DNA from: Desulfoscipio sp. XC116
Lineage (GTDB): Bacteria > Bacillota > Desulfotomaculia > Desulfotomaculales > Desulfallaceae
Direction of reading: 5' to 3'
Assembly (NCBI RefSeq): GCF_039851975.1
Contig: NZ_CP156660.1
Coordinates: 1,240,001 to 1,304,000 of the forward strand
DNA length: 64,000 nucleotides
Positions 42,417 through 51,592 of the stretch are shown here, piece after piece; within the stretch, counting starts at the first letter, position 1; each line of letters starts with the position of its first letter. Both the position numbers and the translations under genes were made by a program. The notes beneath the pieces were generated by a model, which was not told the DNA's origin, searched no databases, and saw only the letters and a list, made by a program, of their open reading frames with translations.

Positions 42417-43820
42417 ATGCAAAAAAGCCAACTTAAAAGTGAACTTAAGTTGAGAGCCATGTTTGAAAATACATTAAATCCTATCTTCGTATTTGATGGA
42501 GAATATCGATATATTGATGCCAACCGGGCGGGGCTGGATTTTTTGGAATGTAACAAACAAGAACTGTCGGCCAGGTGTTTGGGAGATGCGATTTTACCAC
42601 TGGATTTGGAACAACGTATGCTGCGGAAAAAGGACTTTGAGAAACCGGAGACATTCGAAATAAACTATCCAATAGGTGATCAAGTTAAAACACTGCTGCT
42701 TAATATAGTACCGGTTAAAGCAGCTGACCAAAATGTTATATATGGGATCGGGCAAGAGATTACTCATTATAAAAAGGATGTTGAACAGCTGCGCTATCTT
42801 AGTCTGCATGATCCGGTTACCGGTCTTTTTAATCGTGCTTATTTTGAACAAGAGATGAGCCGATTGGATGCCGGGCGTAACGTACCGGCATCCATCGTAT
42901 TATGTGACTTGGATGGTCTTAAATTTATTAACGATACTTTAGGGCATGATAAGGGAGATGCATTAATCATGGTTGCCGCCGATATACTAAGAGATTGTTT
43001 CAGGGGCGGCGACATGGTAGCCAGGATTGGCGGCGATGAATTCGCTATACTGTTCCCCAATGGTGAGAGAAATGTGGTGGAAAACATCTGTCGCAGAGTC
43101 AGATGGGCCGTGGCCAATCATAATAAAGTCAGCCCCGACCTTCCATTAAGTATATCCATAGGCTACGCCACCCGATCCGGAGACGGCAAAAATATGAATG
43201 ACCTATTTAAAGAAGCCGATAATAATATGTATCGGGAGAAGTTGCAGCATAGTCAGCGCGCGAGGGGTACCATAATAAAGACATTGTTCGAAGCATTAAA
43301 AACAAAGGATTTTATAACTACGGAGCAAGTAGTTAAATTTCGCCAACTAGTGGGGTTGTTTGGTACCGATGTTGGCTTATCTGACACCAGTGTTTCCAGG
43401 CTGAGACTGTTGGCGCAATTTCATGACATCGGCAAGGTGGGTTTGCCGGAGGATATACTTTTTAAGCCTGGGCCGCTCACGGCTGAAGAAGCGGCCGAGA
43501 TGCGCCGGCACTGTGAAATTGGCCACCGCTTGGCGCTGTCGACGCCCGACCTTTTCCCTATAGCTGATTGGATACTTAAACACCATGAATGGTGGAACGG
43601 CAATGGCTATCCGCTGGGTTTAAAGGGGATAGAAATTCCCTTGGAATGTCGTATTTTAGCTATTGCCAACGCATACATGGCTATGGTAAGTTTCCGACCC
43701 TATCGGGATACGTTATCGCGTGAGCAGGCTCGCATTGAGCTTGTAAATTATGCGGGAATCCAGTTTGATCCTCAACTGGTTGCTCGGTTTATAGAGTTTA
43801 TGGAAGTCAGAGCCGGGTAG
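42417..43820 (+). CDS. PAS-GGDEF-HD-GYP signalling protein
   Basis: 467 residues from ATG 42417 (GGGAG 9 nt upstream). PAS-like domain (10-120, NPIFVFDGEYRYIDANRAGLDFL), GGDEF domain with an intact RIGGDEFAILF active site (about 200), then an HD-GYP domain with HD in FHDIGKVG and HHEWWNGNGYP. Intended activities are synthesis and hydrolysis of cyclic di-GMP. The last HD-GYP metal-binding block reads ANAYMAMVSFRPYR where D-A-x-D-A-M-T-S is usual, so both Asp are lost and hydrolysis may be impaired. No membrane helix seen. Stand-alone gene. Confidence 0.88.
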   Translation: MQKSQLKSELKLRAMFENTLNPIFVFDGEYRYIDANRAGLDFLECNKQELSARCLGDAILPLDLEQRMLRKKDFEKPETFEINYPIGDQVKTLLLNIVPVKAADQNVIYGIGQEITHYKKDVEQLRYLSLHDPVTGLFNRAYFEQEMSRLDAGRNVPASIVLCDLDGLKFINDTLGHDKGDALIMVAADILRDCFRGGDMVARIGGDEFAILFPNGERNVVENICRRVRWAVANHNKVSPDLPLSISIGYATRSGDGKNMNDLFKEADNNMYREKLQHSQRARGTIIKTLFEALKTKDFITTEQVVKFRQLVGLFGTDVGLSDTSVSRLRLLAQFHDIGKVGLPEDILFKPGPLTAEEAAEMRRHCEIGHRLALSTPDLFPIADWILKHHEWWNGNGYPLGLKGIEIPLECRILAIANAYMAMVSFRPYRDTLSREQARIELVNYAGIQFDPQLVARFIEFMEVRAG

Positions 43821-43996
43821 GTATAAAGCTGCCTCTAAGATAAATGGGGTGGTTTTTATATTTTCATGGAATTTTAAGGAATGGATTCTTTTTACTCACA
43901 TACTTTCATATTTTTCTACTAATGATAAGTTTTAATCGGGAAAAAACTAAACTACTGTCATGCGAAATATAAAAAAACTATCAAAAGGAGGATAAT

Positions 43997-44530
43997 ATGA
44001 AAGCTACTGGTATTGTTAGAAGAATAGATGATTTGGGCCGGGTAGTAATACCCAAGGAAATTAGGCGCACAATGAGGATTAAGGACGGTGAGCCACTGGA
44101 AATATATGTAGACAGGGAAGGGGAGGTAATTTTAAAAAAATATTCTCCCATTACTGATTTAGGTCAGTATGCCAAGGAATACGCCGACTCACTCCATGAG
44201 GCCATTGGCTATGTCGTTTGTGTTGCCGATCGAGATGAGATAATTGCAGTTTCCGGTGGCTTCAAAAAGGATTTGCTGAAGAAGCCGATTGGGACCGTAC
44301 TGGAGGATATTATCAGCAGTGCTCAAACTAAAACCTTAGAGGAAGAACATAGTTTAACAGAAGACGAGCGCGTGACTTTTAAAAATAGTATCGTTGCTCC
44401 TATCGTGACCAATGATAATGCCATTGGTGCTGTGATCATCACTTCCAACGAGGATGTCCAAATGGGTAACTTGGAAAATAAGCTTGCCGAAACAGCAGCG
44501 GCTTTTCTGGCTAAACAAATGAAGATTTAA
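43997..44530 (+). CDS. spoVT: Stage V sporulation protein T
   Basis: 177 residues: N-terminal AbrB/MazE-type swapped-hairpin DNA-binding domain (TGIVRRIDDLGRVVIPKEIRRTMRI) and C-terminal GAF-like domain (about 55-177). SpoVT regulates forespore genes; its presence shows the host forms endospores. AAAGGAGG is 5 nt before the ATG. Followed by a hairpin-T terminator at 44567. Confidence 0.95.
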   Translation: MKATGIVRRIDDLGRVVIPKEIRRTMRIKDGEPLEIYVDREGEVILKKYSPITDLGQYAKEYADSLHEAIGYVVCVADRDEIIAVSGGFKKDLLKKPIGTVLEDIISSAQTKTLEEEHSLTEDERVTFKNSIVAPIVTNDNAIGAVIITSNEDVQMGNLENKLAETAAAFLAKQMKI

Positions 44531-44566
44531 GATTATCTATGCGAGAAACGTAAGGGAATCTTGCCG

Positions 44567-44596
44567 AGCCGGGTTGTTATAAGCCCGGTTTCTTGT
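44567..44596 (+). terminator. Terminator of spoVT
   Basis: GCCGGG/CCCGGT-type stem of 5-6 bp with a 10-nt loop and a TTTCTTGTT tail, about 40 nt after the stop. Confidence 0.5.
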
Positions 44597-44618
44597 TATC
44601 GGCACCTTTGCCAGCCGG

Positions 44619-45236
44619 CTATCGAAGTAATACGGCCCTGGTGGGTGCCCCTTCGGCACCCTTTATTCTTAGCGGAGCTGCTACAAGCAAATAATCACCT
44701 TCTGCGATTTCCTTCAGTCTTAATCCTTCCAGTATCACTATCCCGGCCTTAAATAGTATTTTATGCGTTTGGTGTTCCGGTTGACTTCTTTCGATGCCCA
44801 GAGCGTCTATGCCTACGCCGCTGATCCCCTTGCTGCTTAAATAGGCAGCGCCGCTCCGTTCCAGGTAAACAAAATCAAAATCAAAGTTGTCCGCATAAGA
44901 GTTGCGTGTGCGCAGCAGTATAAAATCACCTTTCTTGATATCCCGTGCCGACAAATCACAAGCGCTGATTTTTTCCGTTCGGTCGCTAAAATCGAACACT
45001 TTGCAAGGGGTAATCACCTTGCTTAAATCAATTTGGTCGATGGCGGCACCGTATGGCAGCATGTGCAGCGGGGCGTCCACGTGGGTGCCGGTATGGATGT
45101 CCATTTGTATCCTGGATTCATAGGCGCTGCTGTTGGAAAAATTACTGATGCACGATAAAACAGGTTGTTTATCGGCTTTATTTTTATACACCGGCATGCC
45201 CGGGTAAATAGCCATGGAGATATCATAGATTTTCAT
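44619..45236 (-). CDS. Cyclase-family (kynurenine formamidase-like) metal hydrolase
   Basis: 205 residues. The metal motif of the family, HTGTHVDAPLH, is at about 47-57; also MPVY near the N-terminus and a C-terminal EGLRLKEIAEGDYLLVAAPLRI. Family members hydrolyse N-formylkynurenine, isatin or act as polyketide-type cyclases; the substrate here is open. AAGGAG is 7 nt before ATG 45236. It follows zwf on the same strand at about 110 nt, across a dispersed repeat. Confidence 0.85.
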   Translation of the reverse strand: MKIYDISMAIYPGMPVYKNKADKQPVLSCISNFSNSSAYESRIQMDIHTGTHVDAPLHMLPYGAAIDQIDLSKVITPCKVFDFSDRTEKISACDLSARDIKKGDFILLRTRNSYADNFDFDFVYLERSGAAYLSSKGISGVGIDALGIERSQPEHQTHKILFKAGIVILEGLRLKEIAEGDYLLVAAPLRIKGAEGAPTRAVLLR

Positions 45237-45275
45237 TGCGCAGCTCCTTTTATCCATGGTTATAATTGAACCTTC

Positions 45276-45348
45276 CTATTTCTACTTCGGGTGAGGTAGA
45301 ATCTCTGTCTGAAGCCCCGATATTCGGCTTTGGCTGAACGAGTTCACT
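45276..45348. repeat. Dispersed repeat, copy 1
   Basis: About 73 nt matching 63230-63291 (tract TATTT-T-TACTTC-GGTG-G, then TCTGAAGCCCCGAT-TTC-GC-TTGGCTGAACGAGTTCACT). The TTCGGC-tttg-GCTGAA part forms a hairpin. It includes the zwf stop codon. Confidence 0.75.
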
Positions 45349-46915
45349 GCTGCCTGCCAATATGCAGCCATTCCCGGCCGTTCCGGGCGACCAGCTTATC
45401 CGCTTCCTGCGGTCCCCGGTCACCGGCGGGGTAATTGGGGAAGGCGGGGAGGTGCTGCTGCCAGGTGGCGGCAATGTTATCCACAAACTGCCAGGAATGT
45501 TCCACTTCGTCCCACCGGGTAAATAATGTGGAGTCGCCCCGCAGGGCCTCGAACAACAGCCTTTCATAGGCCTCGGGAGAGTTTAGATCGTTTAGGCAGT
45601 TTTGGCAAAAGTCCATCTGTACGGGAACGATATTGGTTTGTGTGCCCGGTTTTTTGGCGTTAATTTGGAAAAATATCCCTTCCTGGGGTTGGATTTTAAT
45701 CACCAGCAGGTTGGGATGCAGCTGTTCGTCTCGCCGGGCATATAAAACTTTAGGCAGCGGTTTGAACTGCACAATAATTTGGGTGGATTTAAACGGCATT
45801 CTTTTGCCGGTACGGATATAAAAGGGTACTCCCGCCCAACGGAAGTTTTCTACGTGTACCTTAAGGGCCATAAAAGTTTCCGTGTTGGAGTCGGGTGCCA
45901 CCAACTTCTCTTGCCTGTAGCCCGGCACGGTTTCACCTTTTGCTATGCCGGGGCCGTATTGCCCCCGAATCACATTTTTATGCACTAGCTCGGGGGTGAA
46001 TCTTTGCAGGGAGCTAAGTACTTTGACTTTTTCATTTCGGATAGCTTCAGTGTCCAGGCCGGCGGGCGGTTCCATCGCGGTAAGGCTGAGCAGTTGCAGC
46101 ATATGGTTTTGCACCATATCTCGCAGTGCTCCGGATTGTTCATAATAACCGCCCCGGTTTTCTACTCCCACCTTTTCACAGGAGGTAATCTGTATGTTAT
46201 CGATAAACTGGTTGTTCCAGACGGGTTCAAAGAACATATTGGCAAATCTGATCACCATGATGTTCTGCAGCATTTCCTTGCCTAAGTAATGATCAATGCG
46301 AAAGATATCTTTTTCCTTAAACACCTCGGTGATCTTTTGGTTTAATCGGCGCGCCGAGGATAAATCACGGCCGAAAGGCTTTTCAATCATCACCCGCTGC
46401 CAGCTTTTGCCGTGATGCGCCAGGCCGCAGGCCTGCAGTTTTTCCACTATAACACTGAAGTATTCCGGCGCCACCGCCAGGTAAAAAATACGGTTGCCGC
46501 GAGTTTGATATTGTTCATCGAGCTGTCGCAAAAAATCGGCCAACCCGATATAACCGCCGGGATCGGTAAAATTAAATTGCCGGTAATATATCCTCCGGTG
46601 CAGCTTATCCCAGGATTGCTCCCGTATATCAAAACGGGAGAAGTTCTTGATGGAAGCATATACTTCATATCGGTAATCCTCATGGCTTTTGTCCCGCCTG
46701 CCGACGGCCACTACGGCAAACTGGCCGGGCAGTTTCTGAGAGCATTGCAGGTTATACAGAGCGGGCATTAACTTGCGGTGAGTCAAATCACCGGTGCCGC
46801 CGAAAATAACCAGTATGCAGGAGGGGTTCGTGCTGATGCTGAAGTTAAAAGTATTGCCTGCGTTTACTATAGCATCACTTGTCCAACTGTTTTTTATCAA
46901 CTTGATGGCCCCCAA
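45344..46915 (-). CDS. zwf: Glucose-6-phosphate dehydrogenase
   Basis: 523 residues. Oxidises glucose 6-phosphate with NADP. NADP-binding IFGGTGDLTHRKLMPALY near the N-terminus, catalytic RIDHYLGKEMLQN with the active His, EKPFGRD, and FVRYGPG-type tail region. The frame overlaps gnd by 41 nt; the only in-frame start found is TTG 46915 without a good ribosome site, so coupling to gnd translation is likely and the exact start uncertain. Its stop lies in a dispersed repeat. Confidence 0.92.
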   Translation of the reverse strand: MGAIKLIKNSWTSDAIVNAGNTFNFSISTNPSCILVIFGGTGDLTHRKLMPALYNLQCSQKLPGQFAVVAVGRRDKSHEDYRYEVYASIKNFSRFDIREQSWDKLHRRIYYRQFNFTDPGGYIGLADFLRQLDEQYQTRGNRIFYLAVAPEYFSVIVEKLQACGLAHHGKSWQRVMIEKPFGRDLSSARRLNQKITEVFKEKDIFRIDHYLGKEMLQNIMVIRFANMFFEPVWNNQFIDNIQITSCEKVGVENRGGYYEQSGALRDMVQNHMLQLLSLTAMEPPAGLDTEAIRNEKVKVLSSLQRFTPELVHKNVIRGQYGPGIAKGETVPGYRQEKLVAPDSNTETFMALKVHVENFRWAGVPFYIRTGKRMPFKSTQIIVQFKPLPKVLYARRDEQLHPNLLVIKIQPQEGIFFQINAKKPGTQTNIVPVQMDFCQNCLNDLNSPEAYERLLFEALRGDSTLFTRWDEVEHSWQFVDNIAATWQQHLPAFPNYPAGDRGPQEADKLVARNGREWLHIGRQQ

Positions 46916-47783
46916 ATTGATTTCTCAATGCGGCCGCTAATTTGCCGCTAAAGGTATCCTCCTGTTCCGAACGATAGCGCATAAAAAGGGAACCGGCAAT
47001 TACGGGTACAGGCACCTTTAAGTCCAGGGCCTCCTGTACGGTCCACAGCCCTTCGCCCGATGAATGAACCACACCATTGATGGATGCCAGGCCGGGGTCC
47101 TGCCTAAATGTTTGTTCAGCCAGTTCGATAAGCCAGCTCCGGATAACTGAACCGTGATTCCAAACCCTGGCCACCGCTGCCGGATCAAGGGCAAAGCCGC
47201 ACTTGTCCAGTATTTCAAAACCTTCCCCGATGGCCTGTATCATACCATACTCAATGCCATTGTGTACCATTTTGACAAAATGTCCGGAACCACTGGCTCC
47301 GGTATGTAAATAACCGCTTTCTACGCAGATGTCTTGAAAAAGCGGCTTCAGATAGGCGAATACCGCCGGGTCCGCGCCAATCATAGCGCAGGCTCCGTGC
47401 CTGGCCCCCTCTGTGCCGCCGCTGGTGCCCACGTCAACAAGGTTGATGTTTTTTTCTTTTAACATTTGGTATCTGGCCAGGGTGTCCCGGTAATTGGAAT
47501 TGCCTCCGTCGATGATGATATCGTGCTCACCTAATAAAGGCACTAGTTTGGCTAGATTATCATCCACGGGCCGGCCGGCCGGCACCATCAGCCAGATCAC
47601 CCGGCGCGGTGGCAGCCCGGCCACCAATCCCTCCACACTGCCAGCCCCGGTGATGCCTTCCGCCAGCGCCCGCTGCACCGTAGCCGCGGTTCTGCTGAAA
47701 CCCAGCACTTGATGTCCATGATCCCGCATATTAAGGGCCAGGTTAAAACCCATTTTCCCCAGCCCGATTAAGCCTATTTGCAT
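46875..47783 (-). CDS. gnd: 6-phosphogluconate dehydrogenase (decarboxylating), short YqeC/GntZ type
   Basis: 302 residues. NAD(P)-binding MQIGLIGLGKMGFNLALNM, substrate motif VDVGTSGGTEGARHGACAM, catalytic KMVHNGIEYGMIQ. The length, about 300 rather than 470, marks the short NAD-preferring class. AGGAGG is 9 nt before ATG 47783. First gene of a gnd-zwf operon, giving the oxidative pentose phosphate branch and NADPH. Confidence 0.93.
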   Translation of the reverse strand: MQIGLIGLGKMGFNLALNMRDHGHQVLGFSRTAATVQRALAEGITGAGSVEGLVAGLPPRRVIWLMVPAGRPVDDNLAKLVPLLGEHDIIIDGGNSNYRDTLARYQMLKEKNINLVDVGTSGGTEGARHGACAMIGADPAVFAYLKPLFQDICVESGYLHTGASGSGHFVKMVHNGIEYGMIQAIGEGFEILDKCGFALDPAAVARVWNHGSVIRSWLIELAEQTFRQDPGLASINGVVHSSGEGLWTVQEALDLKVPVPVIAGSLFMRYRSEQEDTFSGKLAAALRNQFGGHQVDKKQLDK

Positions 47784-48327
47784 AAGGGAAAACCTCCTGG
47801 GACTCAGACTAAAATCAACTAATAATATCCGGATAAGTAAATTAACAAATGACACGGGCCTGCCCATTACACAACTTTTTTCAAAAGCTATGCTAAAATT
47901 ATTACTGCTTTGAAAGCACTGGTTTGAAAGCGGCAGTATTAATGGCAACTATAAGTACCCGTGCTGGGCATTATTTTATCCTGGCCTATGGGTTTTTATG
48001 TGGGAATGGCTGGTTATAGCGCTTTTTCGACAAGGAGGAATGCTTGGTGAAAAGGATTTCTATACTTTATGTTGAATTTTTCTAAAATGATTTGCTTGCG
48101 TAATGCTGGCAACTCAACAATATTACTGTAAGTGTGTATAATTGGCAAGGTTCCGGTATGGTATGGTAAGACAATTTTTCGTGCGGTGCTTGGCACTAAG
48201 TGATATGATTATGACTAGCGTGTATTTGCGCCAAATGTGATTATGCTGATCTGAATAGGGCTAACCGACATAGTACGGTTGTATATAGAAATAAAACCGG
48301 GCGATATTTAGAAAGGGAGTGGACAAA
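47784..48327. other. Intergenic stretch
   Basis: About 540 nt between divergent gnd and aconitase genes. AAGGAGG at about 48032 precedes only a 12-codon frame. No gene, RNA or strong promoter recognised. Confidence 0.4.
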
Positions 48328-50250
48328 GTGGGCCAGAATATGACCAGGAAAATTATTGCATCCCATCTGGCGGAAGGTGAGATGACGCCGGGCAAAGAAA
48401 TTGCACTGAGGATAGATCAGACCCTCACCCAGGATGCCACGGGCACAATGGCTTATCTTGAATTCGAGGCTATCGGTATTCCTTCCGTGCGGACGGAGCT
48501 TTCCGTCAGCTATGTGGATCACAACACTCTGCAGGTGGGTTTTGAAAACGCGGATGACCATAGGTTTTTGCAAAGTGCCGCCGCTAAATTCGGTGTAAAA
48601 TTCTCCCGCATGGGCAACGGTATTTGTCACCAGGTACACCTGGAGCGTTTTGGTGTGCCGGGTAAAACACTGCTCGGTTCGGACAGTCATACCCCTACCA
48701 GCGGCGGACTTGGCATGCTGGCCATCGGGGCCGGCGGGTTGGATGTGGCCACTGCCATGGCGGGCTACCCTTTTTACGTTAAAATGCCTCAGGTGGTTAA
48801 TATCCGCCTATATGGCAAACCGGCCCCCTGGGTGGCAGCTAAAGATATTATTTTGGAAGTACTCCGGCGGCTCACTGTTAAAGGTGGAGTAGGTAAGGTA
48901 ATGGAATATACCGGTCCGGGAGTGGCTTTTTTAAGCGTGCCCGAGCGGGCCACCGTCACCAATATGGGCGCTGAGTTGGGTGCCACATCGTCAATATTCC
49001 CCAGTGATGACGTTACCGCCAGGTTCCTGGCCGCCCAGAACAGGGCCGGCGATTTCGTGGAGCTGCTGCCCGACCCGGATGCGCAGTATGATGAAGTTAT
49101 TGATATTCATCTGGACGAGTTGGAGCCGCTGATTGCCCTGCCGCATATGCCGGACAATGTAGTTAAAATAGCCGATGTGGCCGGACAACAAGTGGATCAG
49201 GTATTTATAGGCAGCTGTACCAACTCTTCCTATACCGATTTAATGCGGGTGGCCGCTATTTTGAAGGGGAAGACAGTGCATTCCAAGGTAAGCTTGGTGA
49301 TAGCGCCCGGATCGCGTCAGGTGCTGGGCAGTTTGGCGGCAAACGGGGCACTGGCCGACCTGGTGGCTGCGGGGGCCAGAATTCTGGAGTGTGCTTGTGG
49401 TCCTTGCGTAGGCGTGGGGCAATCCCCTTGTTCCGCAGGTATGTCATTGCGCACTTCCAACCGCAACTTTGAAGGGCGCAGCGGTACCGTGGATGCTAAA
49501 ATTTGCCTGGTCAGCTGCGAGGCGGCCGCTGCGGCGGCGCTAACCGGTAAAATTACCGACCCCCGCGAGCTGGGTGAACCAATTGAGGTGCCCATGCCCG
49601 AAAAATTTCATGTGGATGACCGGATGATTATTGCCCCGCCGGATAACCGGGAGGATTTGGAACCGGTGATGGGACCCAATATAAAGCCGCTGCCCGTTGC
49701 CAGCCCGCTGCCCGGGGAAATTAAGGGCGAGGTGCTGCTCAAGGTGGGGGATAATATTACTACTGATCATATTATGCCGGCCGGGGCCAAAATTCTGGCG
49801 CTGCGCTCCAATATACCCGCCATATCCATGCATGCCTTTGAGCGGGTGGATGCTGCTTTTGCCGAGCGGGCGCTGGCCGCCGCCGGCGGTATTATTGTCG
49901 GCGGTTTAAATTACGGGCAGGGCTCCAGCCGGGAGCATGCTGCGCTGGCACCGCTGTACCTGGGTATTAAAGCGGTTATTGCCAAATCCTTTGCCCGGAT
50001 TCATATGCAGAATCTGGTGAACTTTGGGCTTCTGCCCCTTACGTTTGCCAGCGAAGAGGATTATGATGATATACAGCCCGGTGATGTGCTGCTAATTGAA
50101 GATGCCCGGCGGGACCTGGCCGCCAATAATGTGCAAGTGCGCAACATCACCAGGAAAAAGCTTTACCCTGTAAAGCACAGTCTTTCAGAACGGCAGATAG
50201 AAATTTTGCTGGCCGGAGGACTGTTAAAGTACGTTAAGGGCAGGATCTAA
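48328..50250 (+). CDS. Aconitate hydratase, compact LeuC/LeuD-like type
   Basis: 640 residues, the short aconitase form (about 640 against 870-900 for AcnA). Large domain with Fe-S ligands: Cys in FIGSCTNSSYTDL (about 300) and the CACGPC pair (about 360); substrate loops DSHTPTSGGLG and GQGSSREHAAL (swivel domain, about 525). Interconverts citrate and isocitrate. The start is taken at GTG 48328, 8 nt after GGGAG; GTG 48319 touches that site. A fully separate unit. Confidence 0.9.
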   Translation: MGQNMTRKIIASHLAEGEMTPGKEIALRIDQTLTQDATGTMAYLEFEAIGIPSVRTELSVSYVDHNTLQVGFENADDHRFLQSAAAKFGVKFSRMGNGICHQVHLERFGVPGKTLLGSDSHTPTSGGLGMLAIGAGGLDVATAMAGYPFYVKMPQVVNIRLYGKPAPWVAAKDIILEVLRRLTVKGGVGKVMEYTGPGVAFLSVPERATVTNMGAELGATSSIFPSDDVTARFLAAQNRAGDFVELLPDPDAQYDEVIDIHLDELEPLIALPHMPDNVVKIADVAGQQVDQVFIGSCTNSSYTDLMRVAAILKGKTVHSKVSLVIAPGSRQVLGSLAANGALADLVAAGARILECACGPCVGVGQSPCSAGMSLRTSNRNFEGRSGTVDAKICLVSCEAAAAAALTGKITDPRELGEPIEVPMPEKFHVDDRMIIAPPDNREDLEPVMGPNIKPLPVASPLPGEIKGEVLLKVGDNITTDHIMPAGAKILALRSNIPAISMHAFERVDAAFAERALAAAGGIIVGGLNYGQGSSREHAALAPLYLGIKAVIAKSFARIHMQNLVNFGLLPLTFASEEDYDDIQPGDVLLIEDARRDLAANNVQVRNITRKKLYPVKHSLSERQIEILLAGGLLKYVKGRI

Positions 50251-50321
50251 CCTGATTAACTTGGCGTAAGTATTCCACTTTTATAAGTGGAGTGCAACGC
50301 CAACTGAGTCATGCATTTTGC

Positions 50322-50369
50322 AGTTCTAAAATTCAGGGGGAGTTGAATCTCCCCCTGAATCTTAGAACT
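50322..50369. other. Large perfect-type hairpin downstream of aconitase
   Basis: 20 bp of pairing with one mismatch: AGTTCTAA then ATTCAGGGGGAG against their complements, TTGAAT loop. There is no T-tract, so it is not a standard terminator; it lies among other repeat-like sequence (a TCCACTT-tttat-AAGTGGA hairpin at about 50272-50290 resembles the one at 63194). Confidence 0.7.
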
Positions 50370-50601
50370 TGCTTCAATGGAGAAGCACCAGGCGGTTGCA
50401 CATTGGCTCGTCAATGATCTGCTGTAAAGCAATCGAGAGGAAGTACGCTTGTAAGCGGAAGTGAATGCTTGGCGTGTATTTAAAGGCCAAAGCATACGAT
50501 AGGCATTGATGGCCGTTTTTAATATGTTGTTCTTGAATTTTTATTTCATCAAGGAAGCTCTTTAGCTAATTGTCTAAAAGGGGTTTTTATATCTGGAAAA
50601 T

Positions 50602-50629
50602 AAAAAAATAACGCCCGTAAGTGGGCGTT
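50602..50629 (-). terminator. Terminator left from the decayed catalase gene
   Basis: AACGCCC/GGGCGTT stem with a 6-nt loop and ATTTTTTTA tail on the minus strand. The only thing upstream of it on that strand is the catalase remnant at 50750-50902. Confidence 0.7.
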
Positions 50630-50749
50630 GCCAGGAAAAATTTGTGACGCCTATATTGCTCATGAAAATAATAAGCTATTTATGAAACCATATTAATAAC
50701 TATTTTTCCCTGTAAAGATTCTTTTTTATTTCTTTTTTGCAAATATACC

Positions 50750-50902
50750 TTATCTTGGTTCCGGACTGGTTGACCTGGGCCGGCGCTTATTTATCAGATT
50801 TCGAGACTCCCACTTCAGCTGTTCCCGCAACATGACCGCACACTAAGGATTGGGTCGTTCTACCCGTGCCATTTCCAGCAAGTTCTTATCGTGTTTATAC
50901 AA
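50750..50902 (-). pseudogene. Manganese-catalase/spore-coat CotJC-like remnant
   Basis: TTG start at 50902 with AAAGGAG 11 nt upstream opens MYKHDKNLLEMARVERPNP, then a TAG (50843-50845), and in the same frame CAVMLREQL. These match the conserved N-terminus of manganese catalases (M-x-K-H-E-K-x-L-...-VERPNP-x-YAV-x-x-x-EQL). After about 30 codons the similarity stops and a TAA follows at 50750. A normal terminator lies 120 nt further on, so most of the gene has been deleted and the start carries a nonsense codon. Confidence 0.65.
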
Positions 50903-51149
50903 AAAATCACCCTCTCCTTTGTTGGGGTAGTATTCCATAGAGGAGAGGCGGATATGCGTTTTTGTCCTCTTCAAGCCCGCATCCTTTTATATAGCCACTC
51001 TTGTAAAAAAGCCCCCGTTACTTTTGGCAATGTTATAGATTTAGAGGGGAAGGGGTCATATTTTATTGTCTTGACCGGTATTAAAACGTAATATATTATT
51101 TGCATATATAAATCTATTTAATTAAGTAAGTAATAGGAGTTTCGATATC
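50903..51149. other. Leader region between catalase remnant and ferredoxin
   Basis: Holds the ribosome site of the catalase remnant on the minus strand and AGGAG for the ferredoxin on the plus strand; no further gene supported. Confidence 0.4.
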
Positions 51150-51317
51150 ATGTATATAATTACTGATAAATGTCGTTTTTGCGATACCTGTATAACAGTA
51201 TGCCCGGCTGAAGCCATAGAAAGAACCTATCCCATTTATCGCATAAACCGGTCCCTTTGCATTGAATGTGGTGTATGTAAAGAAAATTGCAGTTTTGATG
51301 CCATTATCTTTATATAG
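51150..51317 (+). CDS. Short 2[4Fe-4S] ferredoxin
   Basis: 55 residues. Two complete cluster motifs: CRFCDTCITVCP (from residue 8) and CIECGVCKENC (from residue 37), the spacing of clostridial bacterial-type ferredoxins. ATG 51150 with AGGAG 10 nt upstream; ends in TAG. A low-potential electron carrier of the cytoplasm, partner unknown. A possible terminator with a T7 tail follows at about 51430-51451. Confidence 0.92.
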   Translation: MYIITDKCRFCDTCITVCPAEAIERTYPIYRINRSLCIECGVCKENCSFDAIIFI

Positions 51318-51592
51318 TTGTATGTTTAATGCATTCAATATTTGATATTATAGGTACTGTTCCTTTATAAATGTTTGTTGAATTAAGTAGCCTATGAGGG
51401 CTGATTGAGCGCGGCAAGTAATCGGACCGGTTATTGTGCCGGGCTTTTTTTAAAAGATAAGCTGCAAGCTTGGCGCAGTTGCCCGTTAGTTGAATTCAAG
51501 AAGAAAAATTAGTATAGTACATGTCGAAATGAATCAGTAAATAAAGTAAAATATAATTTGTAATATACTCTGTCATAAGCGGGGTGCAATAA

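Noticed and set aside
47870-48230. Sigma-54 promoter at TGGCACTAAGTGATA before aconitase
   Set aside because: The GC of the -12 element is missing at the required distance.
50891-51091. 66-residue plus-strand frame opposite the catalase stub
   Set aside because: No ribosome site; the opposite strand carries the recognisable catalase N-terminus and its AAAGGAG.
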